This document shows positions 29,057 through 37,799 of a stretch of DNA of 64,000 bases, piece after piece (within the stretch, counting starts at the first letter, position 1; each line of letters begins with the position of its first letter). Under the pieces are notes generated by a model. The model did no database searches. It saw only the letters and a list, made by a program, of their open reading frames with translations, and was not told the DNA's origin. The stretch is from assembly GCF_009707545.1 (NCBI RefSeq), contig NZ_WLYK01000006.1:1-64000 (forward strand), in the 5' to 3' direction. The position numbers and the translations under genes are program-made. Source of the DNA: Nakamurella alba. Lineage in GTDB: Bacteria > Actinomycetota > Actinomycetes > Mycobacteriales > Nakamurellaceae.

Positions 29057-29929
29057 TCAGACGGTCATCGCCTCGTTGTCGGCAGGCACCCGGTCCGGAG
29101 CCGCGCCCTCACCGCGGAAGGTCATCGGCAACCCCACCGCGCGACCCGGCCGCGGATGGTCCATGACCTGCAGGTGCAGGTGCGGTTCGCTGGAGTTGCC
29201 GGTGTTGCCGCAGCGGGCCAGCGGATCACCGATCCCGACCCGGTCGCCGACCCGGACCTCGGCCGATCCCTGTTGCAGATGGGCGAGCAGCACGAACTCG
29301 CCGGTGTCGGCGCGCAGCACCAGGTGGTTACCCAGGACCCGACCCGGTCCGCCGAGTTCCCGGACCAACCCGTCGAGCACCATGTAGGCGACCCCGGCCG
29401 CGTTCGCCCGTGCGCGGTGGTCGCGCTGCGAGTCCCGGACCCGGACCACCGTCCCGTCCACCGGCGAGCGCAGCGGCACACCGAACGCCGGGTAATCGGT
29501 GGGGGCGCGGAAGGCCTGTGCGCCACCGTGTTCCGGCCGTCGCCGACCGGAGTCCGGATCATCCAGCACCAGGTCCACCGCAAAGGTCTGACCGTAGGCG
29601 TGGGTGCCATGGCTCGGCACCTTCGTCGCCGGCGAGTTGACCGCCACCCAGCGGCCGGTGACCGGCGGCGCCAGCCGGACCGGAGACCGGCGCAGCGTCG
29701 GCCTGAGGAACAGGGAGACGGTTCCGGCCCCGAGCAGCAGCACCCCGATCACCGCCACCGGCAGCGTCACGACCCTGATTCCGGATGGCACGGGATCCGG
29801 ACCGAACAGCGCGAGCGCAGCGACCGCGACCACCAGGACGGCACCGACCGGAGCCGCGATGCCCCCGGTGCGCGCGAGCAGACGATGCACCGCCGGGACC
29901 CCGTCCGGCATGGTTCTCTCCCCGGTCAT
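29057..29929 (-). CDS. M23-family (LytM-like) metallopeptidase, membrane-anchored
   Basis: Likely cell-wall peptidoglycan endopeptidase. Two hydrophobic segments lie near residues 24-43 and 50-70 (IAAPVGAVLVVAVAALALFG; VVTLPVAVIGVLLLGAGTVSLFL), then a peptidase_M23 domain with HTHAYGQTFAVD (first zinc His and Asp region), VLGNHLVLRADTGEFVLLAHLQQGS and PHLHLQVMD (HxH zinc/catalytic motif). All expected metal residues are visible, so it should be active. Its start overlaps the stop of the ArsR-like gene by four bases (ATGA), so the two form a coupled pair whose regulator comes first. Confidence 0.82.
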   Translation of the reverse strand: MTGERTMPDGVPAVHRLLARTGGIAAPVGAVLVVAVAALALFGPDPVPSGIRVVTLPVAVIGVLLLGAGTVSLFLRPTLRRSPVRLAPPVTGRWVAVNSPATKVPSHGTHAYGQTFAVDLVLDDPDSGRRRPEHGGAQAFRAPTDYPAFGVPLRSPVDGTVVRVRDSQRDHRARANAAGVAYMVLDGLVRELGGPGRVLGNHLVLRADTGEFVLLAHLQQGSAEVRVGDRVGIGDPLARCGNTGNSSEPHLHLQVMDHPRPGRAVGLPMTFRGEGAAPDRVPADNEAMTV

Positions 29930-30600
29930 CCCAGCCGCTCCTCCGCAGTGGCGTCGGATCCCGGCCCGGGTCCTCCCGGCCGGTTCGCTCCCGGCCGGTT
30001 CTCGTGGTTCCCGATCAATCCCGGCCGGTTCTCCCTCGGACCGGCTTCGGGCACATGACCATCGCCCGGATCCGCCTCCCGGTTGTCGGCGCCGACCGGT
30101 GCCGGCGCGCCGGCCGCGGCCGCCAGCACCACCAGTAGCGGGACCACCCGGGTCGCCGGGACCGAGTAGTGACCTCGGATCGCGGTCTCCAACCAGCCGG
30201 CCGCGACCAGGATCCGCAGGTGGTGGTGCAACTGACCGGTCGTGGCAAGTCCGGGCGTCTCCGCGAGCACGCCGGTCGATCGGTGCCCGGCGAGCGCTGC
30301 CTGCAGCAGCGCCAGGCGGACCGGGTGCCCGAGCGCGGACAGCACACTGGCGGCCCGTTCCGGATGATCGAACCCCGACCCTGCCGGCACACCCTGCTGC
30401 CAGACGTAGCGCTCGCCGGGAGCAGGGCGGACGACGCCCGTGAACAGGACCGTCCCCTCGTCCCGCGGATCGACGCGCTGCTCCAGACCGTGCAACGCCC
30501 AGAAGTCGTCGGCGTCCTCGCTCGCGACCGTCCCGGCCTCGAGGTCCGACACCCTGCGCTCAAGTGCAGTAAGACGGTGCTCCAGTTCTTTGTCCGTCAT
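29926..30600 (-). CDS. ArsR-like winged-helix regulator with repeat-rich C-terminal tail
   Basis: A 224-residue protein. A short coiled-coil N-terminus (TDKELEHRLTALERRVSDLEAG) precedes an ArsR/helix-turn-helix_20 type domain at about 85-150 (LSALGHPVRLALLQAALAG, ATTGQLHHHLRILVAAGWLE). The last ~50 residues are disordered, with NRPG repeats encoded by tandem CCCGGCCGGTTC copies. No metal-sensing cysteine cluster of classical ArsR proteins is visible. It probably controls itself and the coupled M23 peptidase. TAGTAT (30609-30614, minus strand) lies 8 bp before the ATG, so the message may be leaderless. Confidence 0.75.
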   Translation of the reverse strand: MTDKELEHRLTALERRVSDLEAGTVASEDADDFWALHGLEQRVDPRDEGTVLFTGVVRPAPGERYVWQQGVPAGSGFDHPERAASVLSALGHPVRLALLQAALAGHRSTGVLAETPGLATTGQLHHHLRILVAAGWLETAIRGHYSVPATRVVPLLVVLAAAAGAPAPVGADNREADPGDGHVPEAGPRENRPGLIGNHENRPGANRPGGPGPGSDATAEERLG

Positions 30601-30608
30601 ACCGTCGG

Positions 30609-30614
30609 ATACTA
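30609..30614 (-). promoter_or_regulatory. Candidate -10 for the ArsR-like/M23 operon
   Basis: TAGTAT on the minus strand, 8 bp upstream of the ATG at 30600; no ribosome binding site intervenes. Confidence 0.35.
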
Positions 30615-30735
30615 CGTGGTTCCGAACTTCAGTGCGCGATCGCGTTCAATAGATGCCGACGGGCAACCAGAGGAAGCTCGGAGCGCGCCCGGTGCGCTGC
30701 GGTTCGGGCCGGCCACGTTCCGGCCCGGGAAGGCG

Positions 30736-31068
30736 GCCGAGCGGGATCAGAATCCGGCCCGGCAAGGTCCGGCCCGGCAGGGGGCCGGCGAGGGTCCGAG
30801 CGGGTTCAGGATCCGACCCGGTAAGGGTCTGGCCGAGGAAGGGTGCCGAGCGGGATCAGAATCCGGCCCCGGCCAGGGTCCGGCCCGGCAAGGGCCCGGC
30901 CGCGGCAAGGGCCCGGCCAGGCAAGGGTCCGCGCCGACAAAGAGCCGAGCGACACAGAGCCGGGCGACAAGGGCCGGGCCGACAATGGGGCCGAGCGCGA
31001 TCAGAATCCGGCCCGACAGGAGTCCGGACCGACAAGGGGCCGCGCGCGATCAGAGTCCGGCCCCCTGG
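30736..31068. repeat. Degenerate repeats filling the gap upstream of the ArsR-like gene
   Basis: The motif CCGAGCGGGATCAGAATCCG recurs near 30737, 30796, 30845, 30983 (GAGCGCGATCAGAATCCGG) and 31039, embedded in CCGGCCCGGCAAGG-type sequence. Spacing is roughly 50-60 bp, irregular in the middle. The 483-bp gap from 30601 to 31083 holds no gene that I can support. Confidence 0.7.
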
Positions 31069-31083
31069 TCCAGGACGCCTGGA

Positions 31084-31581
31084 TCAGCGGCGATGGTCTC
31101 CGACGGTGCCGTCGATCAGCTCGCGCAGGATGTCCATGTGGCCGGCGTGCCGCGCGGTCTCCTGGATCATGTGCAGCAGCACCCACCGCAGGCTCACCTG
31201 TTGCCCGAACCAGGCCGTGCCCAGATCGTCGAGGTCGTGCGCCTCGATGGAGGCATCGGCCGCGGCGGTCGCGCGGCCGTGGAACGCGAGGATGTCGGCG
31301 GTGCTCTCGTCGGGCCTCGCCCTCATGTCCGCGTCCGGGTCCGTCTCGTCGAACGGCATGACCTCCGTGGTCCCGCCGAAAGACTCGACGAACCAGCCGT
31401 ACTCGACCGATGCGAGATGTTTGACCAGACCGAGCAGCGAGGTGCCGGACGGTGTCATCGGCCGCCGGGCGGCCTCCTCGTCCAGCCCAGACACCTTCCA
31501 GAGCACGGCGTCCCGGCTGCGCTGCAGCGCGACCCGGAGACTCTCCTTCTCACCGCCGGTCGGCGGGACCCGCAACACCAT
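31084..31581 (-). CDS. DinB-like / DUF664 family protein
   Basis: A 165-residue four-helix-bundle protein of the DinB/YfiT-like superfamily. Typical elements are LRVALQRSRDAVLWKVSGLDEEAARRPMTPSGTSLLGLVKHLASVEYGWF and the C-terminal LLHMIQETARHAGHMDILRELIDG. His residues in KHLASVE, HMIQETARHAGH match the metal triad positions of the superfamily, whose members include thiol-dependent transferases and stress-induced proteins. Substrate unknown; in actinobacteria a mycothiol-dependent role is possible. GAGAGGAAC precedes ATG 31581; the ORF extends upstream only through 17-bp tandem repeats. Confidence 0.8.
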   Translation of the reverse strand: MVLRVPPTGGEKESLRVALQRSRDAVLWKVSGLDEEAARRPMTPSGTSLLGLVKHLASVEYGWFVESFGGTTEVMPFDETDPDADMRARPDESTADILAFHGRATAAADASIEAHDLDDLGTAWFGQQVSLRWVLLHMIQETARHAGHMDILRELIDGTVGDHRR

Positions 31582-31593
31582 CGCCGTTCCTCT

Positions 31594-31671
31594 CTGCTGA
31601 CACACCGGCCCTGCTGACACGCCGGCCCTGCTGACACGCCGGCCCTGCTGACACGCCGGCCCTGCTGACAC
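31594..31671. repeat. 17-bp tandem repeats upstream of the DinB-like gene
   Basis: CTGCTGACAC plus GCCGGCC repeats with an exact 17-bp period at 31594, 31611, 31628, 31645 and 31662 (last copy partial). It starts 12 bp upstream of the DinB-like start codon, so it lies in its promoter or leader. Confidence 0.9.
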
Positions 31672-31798
31672 CGCCGGGGAGCAGTGCGCCTGCATGGAGC
31701 AACTCGTCGACTCCCTGCACACGGATCACATTTCCCGCCCGGACGACCTGCGAACGTCGATGATCCACGCGACAACCGGGCGCGCAGGTGGCGGCGGT

Positions 31799-32173
31799 TC
31801 AGCGGAGGCCAGGACCGACGGTCTCGCAGGACTCGCGCAGCAGGTCGACCAGTGCATCGTCGAACTGGTCGAGCTCACGCAGGGTGATCCGGTGCATGGT
31901 CACCTTCTTCGACGAGGCGAACGACGTGCGCAGCTTCGGGTGTTCGGCCGTTCGCAGCAGTTCCAGGCCGATCTCCAGGTAGTGGCTCTTCACGTAGGCC
32001 GAGGTGAAGATCCGCTTCCGGGCGTACTGCACCTGCGACGTGTGCACCCGCTCCTCGGCGCCCGGCAGGGCCCGACAGACATCGCGGTAGTGCCGGATCA
32101 GGGCGAGATCATGCTGGTCCAGCCCCTTCGTGAAGGCCGACCAGGTCGACGCGGCCATGTGCATCCGTCCCAT
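31799..32173 (-). CDS. DUF5655-like small protein
   Basis: A 124-residue protein: FTKGLDQHDLALIRHYRDVC, then VHTSQVQYARKRIFTSAYVKSHYLEIGLELL, then LRTSFASSKKVTMHRITLRELDQFDDALVDLL. This pattern resembles the DUF5655 domain found alone or at the end of larger actinobacterial proteins; no biochemical role is known to me. The start is uncertain: three closely spaced in-frame ATGs (32173, 32164, 32158) lie at the point where conserved-looking sequence begins, and the upstream ORF is Pro/Arg-rich and probably non-coding. Faces away from the metallo-beta-lactamase gene. Confidence 0.6.
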   Translation of the reverse strand: MGRMHMAASTWSAFTKGLDQHDLALIRHYRDVCRALPGAEERVHTSQVQYARKRIFTSAYVKSHYLEIGLELLRTAEHPKLRTSFASSKKVTMHRITLRELDQFDDALVDLLRESCETVGPGLR

Positions 32174-32420
32174 CCCCGGCCGCTTGTCGGAGGCCGGATC
32201 CGCACCAGCATCACCCGGGGCCGCCGGGCGCGCGACCGGTGAGCGGGACTGCGTGGACGGTGTTGCCCGCTGCCGGTGGGCATCGTCCCGCATGCCGTCG
32301 ACCGACCGGAGTGGCCGCCCGGACCGACCGGCCGGAGCGGGCGCCCGGTTCACGACCGATCGGCGAGACGGGCCCCCGATCCGCGATCGAACGGCCGCGA
32401 AGGCCTTCGAATTCTCAGTC

Positions 32421-32540
32421 CCGGTGGGCCGAGGCGGTGCTCGACGGCCCACCGACCGATCGGCGGGAATGCCGTCGGGGTCTCACTCCTGGTCGGACCA
32501 GGCGGTGCCCCGGCGGCCCACCGACCGATCGGCGGGGAAG
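32421..32540. repeat. Duplicated ~50-bp segment in the 32.2-32.7 kb gap
   Basis: CCCACCGACCGATCGGCGGG occurs at 32448-32467 and 32517-32536, each preceded by related GAGGCGGTGC/CAGGCGGTGC sequence (offset 69 bp). A partial copy (CGACCGATCGGCGAG) lies near 32354. The gap 32174-32704 contains no gene I can support. Confidence 0.7.
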
Positions 32541-32704
32541 GGCGGGCGGCACCGGCCGATAGGGTTCGGGCACTGCCGCGGGACGCACCACGCCCGGGCG
32601 GCGGCCGGTGAGCCGGTGACGACACGCAGGAACACCCCTGTGCCGGAGCACTTCCGCACAGGGCCACCACTTTGGTGGACACGGACGAGCAGCAAGGAGC
32701 AGCA

Positions 32705-33334
32705 GTGGCGGCACGCGTCGAGAAGGTCGTGACCTCGGGAACGTTCTCCCTGGACGGAGGCACCTGGGACGTCGACAACAACGTCTGGCTGGTCGGCGAC
32801 GACAGCGAGGTGCTGGTGATCGACGCGGCGCACGACGCCGACGCCATCGCAGCGGCGATCGGGGATCGCAAGGTGGTCGCGATCCTGTCCACCCACGGGC
32901 ACGACGATCACATCGATGCCGCCCCGGAGCTCGCGGCGCGCACCGGTGCTCCGATCCTGCTGCACCCGGCGGACGCACCGCTGTGGGGGATGAAGCACCA
33001 GGACCGTCGCCCCGACGCCGACCTCACCGACGGCCAGGTCATCGCGGTGGCCGACGTCGAGGGCACCGTCCTGCACACCCCCGGCCACTCCCCCGGCGCG
33101 GTCTGCGTCAGCTTCCCGGCGCTCGGCGTCGTGTTCTCCGGGGACACCCTCTTCAACGGCGGACCCGGCGCCACCGGACGGTCGTTCTCCGACTTCCCGA
33201 CCATCATCGAGTCGATCTCCAGCCGGCTGCTCAGCCTTCCCGACGACACCGTCGTGCACACCGGCCACGGCGACGACACCTCCATCGGTGCCGAGGCGCC
33301 GCACCTGGACGACTGGGTGGTCCGCGGGCACTGA
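32705..33334 (+). CDS. Metallo-beta-lactamase fold hydrolase (glyoxalase II-like)
   Basis: A 209-residue MBL-fold protein with the metal motif THGHDDH (HxHxDH), a downstream HTPGHSPGAVCV His, FSGDTLFNGG (bridging Asp) and VVHTGHGDDT. This is the compact hydroxyacylglutathione hydrolase-like subgroup, which in mycothiol-using bacteria may hydrolyse mycothiol thioesters. Substrate inferred only by family. GTG 32705 is preferred because AAGGAG lies 7 bp upstream; a TTG at 32672 would add 11 residues. Convergent with the PIG-L gene, 38 bp away. Confidence 0.85.
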   Translation: MAARVEKVVTSGTFSLDGGTWDVDNNVWLVGDDSEVLVIDAAHDADAIAAAIGDRKVVAILSTHGHDDHIDAAPELAARTGAPILLHPADAPLWGMKHQDRRPDADLTDGQVIAVADVEGTVLHTPGHSPGAVCVSFPALGVVFSGDTLFNGGPGATGRSFSDFPTIIESISSRLLSLPDDTVVHTGHGDDTSIGAEAPHLDDWVVRGH

Positions 33335-33372
33335 ACCCGGCAGGGTGGTCCTCGGCGGGCGGACCTGTTCGG

Positions 33373-34101
33373 TCAGAAGTCCATGATCCGCAGCGAGATC
33401 CACCGGCGGCCGTCGTCGTCGGCGGGGCAGGCCCGCTCGACGACGGTCCGGGACTGATCCGCGACGGGCTCGTCGGACAGCGCCTCGAGGTAGCGGGCGT
33501 GCCGGGACAGCGACCGGACGGCCGCCTGCACCGCCTCGTCGTCGACCGCCACCCGGTGCGTCGGCGCGGTGCCGTGCATGCCGACCCGTTTCACCCCGGC
33601 CCACGGCGGCTCGGTCAGCTCCCGGAAGATCCACTCGTTGCCGGCGTCGGCGACGGCGTCCAGCACCGACCGGCCCAGGTGGCGGTGGTCCGCGGAGTTC
33701 CAGTGCTGTCCGAACCAGGTGTCGTCGGCGTTGAGGGTGACGACCAGCTGCGGTCGGTGGCGGCGGATCGCCCCGGCGATGTCGGCCCGCAGCTGCAGCG
33801 TCGGTTCGATCCGGCCGTCCGGATGGTCGAGGAATTCCAGCGCCGAGACACCGACCTCGGTGCAGGCCGCCCGTTGCTCCTGCTCGCGCAACGGTCCCGA
33901 CTCCTCCGGTGGCAACCCGGCGATGCCGGCCTCGCCGCGGCTGGCGAGCGTGTAGGCGACCTTCTTCCCCTCGCGGGTCCACCTCGCGACCGCCGCGCCG
34001 ATGCCGTACTCGGCGTCGTCCGGGTGCGCCACCACCACCAGGACCGAGTCGAAGTCGTCGGGGAGTTCGGGCAGCCGGCCCGCGGGTTCCGTGTCCGTCA
34101 T
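33373..34101 (-). CDS. PIG-L family deacetylase
   Basis: A 242-residue zinc-dependent N-deacetylase of the LmbE/PIG-L fold. The N-terminal VLVVVAHPDDAEYGIGA (AHPDD zinc motif) and NSADHRHLGRSVLDAV (third zinc His) are intact. The family includes the mycothiol enzymes MshB and Mca and antibiotic-pathway deacetylases. This one does not match MshB well enough for me to name it. AGGATGGGAC precedes ATG 34101. In the 257-bp gap upstream (34102-34358) a GCCGTTC-TGCG-GAACGGC hairpin occurs at 34239-34256. Confidence 0.85.
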   Translation of the reverse strand: MTDTEPAGRLPELPDDFDSVLVVVAHPDDAEYGIGAAVARWTREGKKVAYTLASRGEAGIAGLPPEESGPLREQEQRAACTEVGVSALEFLDHPDGRIEPTLQLRADIAGAIRRHRPQLVVTLNADDTWFGQHWNSADHRHLGRSVLDAVADAGNEWIFRELTEPPWAGVKRVGMHGTAPTHRVAVDDEAVQAAVRSLSRHARYLEALSDEPVADQSRTVVERACPADDDGRRWISLRIMDF

Positions 34102-34358
34102 GTCCCCATCCTGGCCTGCCACGGCCGCGGCGGCCCGGCCGACCGGCTCCGATGCACACTCCACCCCCGCTGACAAGGGGGAACACCCGGGGAAAGCACC
34201 CCTGCGACGCTGGCAACAAGCGGCCAATGTTCCAGGGTGCCGTTCTGCGGAACGGCGGACGAGCATGAGAGGTGCCAGGCCGGCACGTCGCGGACCCCGC
34301 AGCACCAGTTCCACCGGTCCGCGGCGCCGCCGCGCACCGGGAGTGGACAGGAGCGGCC

Positions 34359-36656
34359 GTGTTCGAACGCTGGGGATTCTTCGTGGCGCGCCACCGGTTG
34401 GCGATCGTGATCATCGGCGCGGTGTTCACCGTGTTCGCCGGGGTCTGGGGCACCGGCGCGTTCGGCAAGCTCCAGGGGGACGCCGACCTCACCGACCCGA
34501 CCAGCGAGTCGATCGCCGCCACCAACCTGATCAACAGCGAGATCGGGCGCCAGAGCATCGATCTGGTCGCGGTCTACAGCAGCGACACGATGGCGGTCGA
34601 CGACCCTGCTTTCGCCGGCGCCGTGCAGCGGACCATCGCCGACGTCACTGCCCTGCCCGGTGTCGCCGCGGTGGCCGACTACTGGTCCACCGGATCGCCC
34701 TCGTTCCTGGCGACCGACGGCCGCGGCACCTTCGTCACCGTCCGGCTGGACACCGGAACCCGGGACAGCGCCGCCGAGACGGTGCGCGACACCCTGCGCA
34801 GCGCCGAGGGTGTCACCACGGTCGTGGGCGGCTCCCGGGCGGTCAGCCTGGACATCGACGACCGGGTCGGCCCGGACATCGCCCGTGCCGAGATGATCTC
34901 GATGCCGATCCTGCTGATCCTGTTGCTGCTGTTGTTCGGCAACGTGGTCGCGGCCTGCATGCCACTGGTGATCGGCACCGTCGCGATCCTCGGCGCGTTC
35001 ACCGTGGTCCGGGTGATCACCTCCTTCACCGACGTGTCGATCTTCTCGATCAACATCATCACGATCCTCGGTCTCGGTCTGGCCGTGGACTACGGACTCT
35101 TCGTGGTCAGCCGCTTCCGGGAGGAACTGGCCCGTGGCCGGACCACCGAGGAGGCGGTGGCCAGGACGATGGCCGGAGCCGGCCGCACCGTGCTGGTCTC
35201 CGGTCTGCTGGTCGGACTGTCCCTGTGCAGTCTGCTGATCTTCCCGCAGGTGCTGTTGCGCTCCATGGGCTTCGGCGGCGCCGCCGCCGTCCTGGTCGCG
35301 ATGATCACCAGCCTGACGGTGCTGCCCGCGGTCCTGGCGATGCTCGGCAGCAAGGTCGACGCCGCGCCGCTGCCCTGGGTGAAGCGGAGGCGCGCAGCCG
35401 TCGCCGCGGGAACGGTGCCGCCACCGGACCACCGACGCTGGGCACGCTTCGCCGAGGCGGTCATGCGCCGCCCCGCGCTCTGCGCGATCTCGGTGGTGGT
35501 CGTGCTGGTGGTGCTCGCTCTGCCGTTCCTGCGTGTCCAGTTCGGCGGCATCGACGAGCGAATGCTGCCACCGGGAACCGAAAGTCTGGTCGCGGCAGAG
35601 GAACTCGCGACAGACTTCCCCGCGGGCACCACGTCACAACCGATCAACATCTACCTCGGCGGTGCGACGGAGCAGCAGGCGCAGGCCTTCGCGGCACAGG
35701 TGGGCACCGTGCCGGGGGCGCAGGAGGTGACGATCACCGCGCAGCAGGGCACGTCGTTCCTGATCCGGTCCGGCTACACCGGTGAGGCCAGCTCCGTCCA
35801 AGCCCGGGACGTGGTCGCCGGGATCCGCGACCTGCCACCGCCGGACGGGACGACCCTGTTGGTCGGCGGGACCAGCGCGAGCGTCCTGGACCAGTTGGAC
35901 AGCATCGCCCAGCGGCTGCCCTGGATGGCCCTGCTGGTCGGTGTGCTGACCTTCCTGTTCCTCGCCTTCGCCTTCCGCTCCGTCCTGGTGCCGATCAAGG
36001 CGATCGTGATGAACGTCGTCTCGATCGGCGCGTCCTTCGGTGTGGTCACCTGGATCTTCCAGGACGGACACCTGTCGGGCTTCCTGAACTTCACACCCAC
36101 CGGTTACGTGGAGGCCAGTCAACCGGTCCTGATGGTGGCCATCCTGTTCGGCCTCTCGATGGACTACGAGGTCTTCCTGCTGTCCCGGATCCGGGAGAAC
36201 CGCGACAACGGCCACGACAACGCGACCTCCGTCTCGCTCGGCGTCCAGCAGACCGGCCGCATCATCACCGCCGCCGCGGCGCTGCTCTGTGTGGTGGTCG
36301 GCGCATTCTCGTTGTCCGGCATCACGTTCCTGAAGATGATCGGTGTCGGCATCCTCGTCGCGCTGATCATCGACGCGACCCTGGTGCGGTTGGTCCTGGT
36401 GCCGGCCACCATGAAGCTGCTCGGCGCGGCGAACTGGTGGGCACCCGGATTCCTCGCCCGCAGCAAGGGTCTGGGCCACGAGTCGGCCGCCGACGACGCA
36501 CCGGAGCCGGCGCGTGGCGCGCCGCAGGACAGCGGGAGCACCGACGCAACAACAGGTGTGGCCGCTGCCGGCGCCATGACCGGAGCGCCGGCGGCGGACG
36601 GTCCCGTGGATCCGGCGGACACACCGTCACCGGGCCGCTCGGACGTCACGGTCTGA
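34359..36656 (+). CDS. MMPL-family RND transporter
   Basis: A 765-residue inner-membrane exporter. It shows the internal duplication of the family: TM1 (LAIVIIGAVFTVFAGVWGTG), an extracytoplasmic loop, five spans with GLGLAVDYGLFVVSRFREELARG, then a second TM, loop and spans with FGLSMDYEVFLLSRIRENRDNGHDN. Both DYxxF(L)xxSRxRE motifs, which contain the proton-relay Asp-Tyr pairs of MmpL proteins, are present. The C-terminus is a disordered Ala/Pro-rich tail. Relatives export lipids, polyketides or drugs. It is 1.1 kb from the polyketide exporter genes, so a link to that cluster is possible but unproven. GTG start with AGGAG; upstream in-frame ATG (34272) is not favoured. Confidence 0.88.
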   Translation: MFERWGFFVARHRLAIVIIGAVFTVFAGVWGTGAFGKLQGDADLTDPTSESIAATNLINSEIGRQSIDLVAVYSSDTMAVDDPAFAGAVQRTIADVTALPGVAAVADYWSTGSPSFLATDGRGTFVTVRLDTGTRDSAAETVRDTLRSAEGVTTVVGGSRAVSLDIDDRVGPDIARAEMISMPILLILLLLLFGNVVAACMPLVIGTVAILGAFTVVRVITSFTDVSIFSINIITILGLGLAVDYGLFVVSRFREELARGRTTEEAVARTMAGAGRTVLVSGLLVGLSLCSLLIFPQVLLRSMGFGGAAAVLVAMITSLTVLPAVLAMLGSKVDAAPLPWVKRRRAAVAAGTVPPPDHRRWARFAEAVMRRPALCAISVVVVLVVLALPFLRVQFGGIDERMLPPGTESLVAAEELATDFPAGTTSQPINIYLGGATEQQAQAFAAQVGTVPGAQEVTITAQQGTSFLIRSGYTGEASSVQARDVVAGIRDLPPPDGTTLLVGGTSASVLDQLDSIAQRLPWMALLVGVLTFLFLAFAFRSVLVPIKAIVMNVVSIGASFGVVTWIFQDGHLSGFLNFTPTGYVEASQPVLMVAILFGLSMDYEVFLLSRIRENRDNGHDNATSVSLGVQQTGRIITAAAALLCVVVGAFSLSGITFLKMIGVGILVALIIDATLVRLVLVPATMKLLGAANWWAPGFLARSKGLGHESAADDAPEPARGAPQDSGSTDATTGVAAAGAMTGAPAADGPVDPADTPSPGRSDVTV

Positions 36657-36662
36657 CCGGCT

Positions 36663-36680
36663 CCGGGCGCCACCGCCCGG
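36663..36680 (+). terminator. Short hairpin after the MMPL gene
   Basis: CCGGGCG-CCAC-CGCCCGG, a 7-bp perfect stem starting 6 bp after the stop codon. No T-tract. Confidence 0.45.
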
Positions 36681-36879
36681 ATCGCCCCCACACCATCAGA
36701 AGATCGGGGCTGCAGGAGTGCAGCGGATCGGATGTGGGACCGCCGACGCGGCACGGGTTCCCCTGCAGGACAGGATGTCCGGCCCGCCCACTCCGACGCC
36801 GGCCTGCCGGAAGGGCCGGCCGGGACGACCAGACAGGACATCGGCCCGGGAGGTCGGCCCGCCGGCATCGGCCGGGAGG

Positions 36880-36957
36880 TTCAGCAGCGGACGCCGGCCG
36901 GCAGGTTCAGCGGCGGACGCCGGCCGGCACGTTCAGCGGCGGACGCCGGCGGTGACG
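36880..36957. repeat. 26-bp tandem repeats formed from the DUF1707 gene end
   Basis: TTCAGCGGCGGACGCCGGC-type units start at 36880, 36906 and 36932 (exact 26-bp period). The third unit is the 3' end of the minus-strand DUF1707 gene, including its stop (36933-36935). Confidence 0.85.
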
Positions 36958-37364
36958 GCGGCGAGGATCGCGCCGGGCACGAGCAGCCACATCGGCCAGA
37001 AGTAGGTGAATCCGGACCCGAGACTGACCAGCACCCAGACCACCAGGTTGACGGCCATGATCGCGCCCCAGATGATCCAGAGCACCCGCAGCGCGGTCGG
37101 CATGCCGGCTCGCGCGGGCCGGGGCCGCGTGACCGTCACCGGCGCCGGATCCGCAGGCCGCGGCGCCGGTACCACCGGAGCGGCGAGGGGCAGATCCGCC
37201 ATCACGGCGTCGAGTTCGCCATAGGTCCGGGAGGTGTACGCACGGTTGAGGCGGCTGTCGTACTCGAACAGGTCGAGGCGACCCTCGTCCACCGCGGCCC
37301 GCAGCCGGTCGGCCGCGAGCTTCCGGTCGGCGTCGGAGATCCGGAGGTCCTGCTGATCCGTCAT
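36933..37364 (-). CDS. DUF1707 domain membrane protein
   Basis: A 143-residue actinobacterial protein. The N-terminal DUF1707 (SHOCT-like) domain spans about residues 8-60: LRISDADRKLAADRLRAAVDEGRLDLFEYDSRL, then AYTSRTYGELDAVMADLP. A Pro-rich linker and two hydrophobic segments follow (LRVLWIIWGAIMAVNLVVWVLVSL; FWPMWLLVPGAILAAVTAG), like the 2TM variants of the family. Role unknown; some members bind cell-surface or septal factors. The ATG at 37364 coincides with the start of domain homology. Confidence 0.85.
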   Translation of the reverse strand: MTDQQDLRISDADRKLAADRLRAAVDEGRLDLFEYDSRLNRAYTSRTYGELDAVMADLPLAAPVVPAPRPADPAPVTVTRPRPARAGMPTALRVLWIIWGAIMAVNLVVWVLVSLGSGFTYFWPMWLLVPGAILAAVTAGVRR

Positions 37365-37799
37365 GGCCGCATCCTGCTTCTTCGCGTCGGGACCGGGACG
37401 GTGGCCGCCGGTGTGCGTCCTCCCCCGTCGGCCCGGGGCTCCGGGCCGGCCTGCACCGTGATGCTACGCCGCGGGAACGAGCGACGGATGGGCCGTTCGG
37501 GTCGAGGATCACCCGACGGCGCAACGACACTCGCGTACGGCACCACAGCACAGGTCCCGGAGGACCGCTCGCCGAAAAGGACACTCCCGGGAGCCCGGCA
37601 CGTCCGCTGGCACCTACAGTCCGGCCACTTCCTGCAAGCTCCCGCGGGCCCGGCGGCCGATATCGTTCCGGCAGAACGTGATCAGCGGGACACCCGGTCC
37701 GGGACCGGCCCACCACCACCGCCGGACGGCGCGGGACGGCGGGCCACATCCTCGACGTCGTCCCGGTTCCGGGTCTGCCGAGAGGTGGTGCGCAGGGCG
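37365..37799. other. Intergenic region upstream of the polyketide exporter genes
   Basis: 435 bp between the divergent DUF1707 gene and the ABC ATPase gene. It should contain the promoter of the forward polyketide operon. I found no convincing -35/-10 pair, dyad or regulatory gene in it. Confidence 0.5.
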
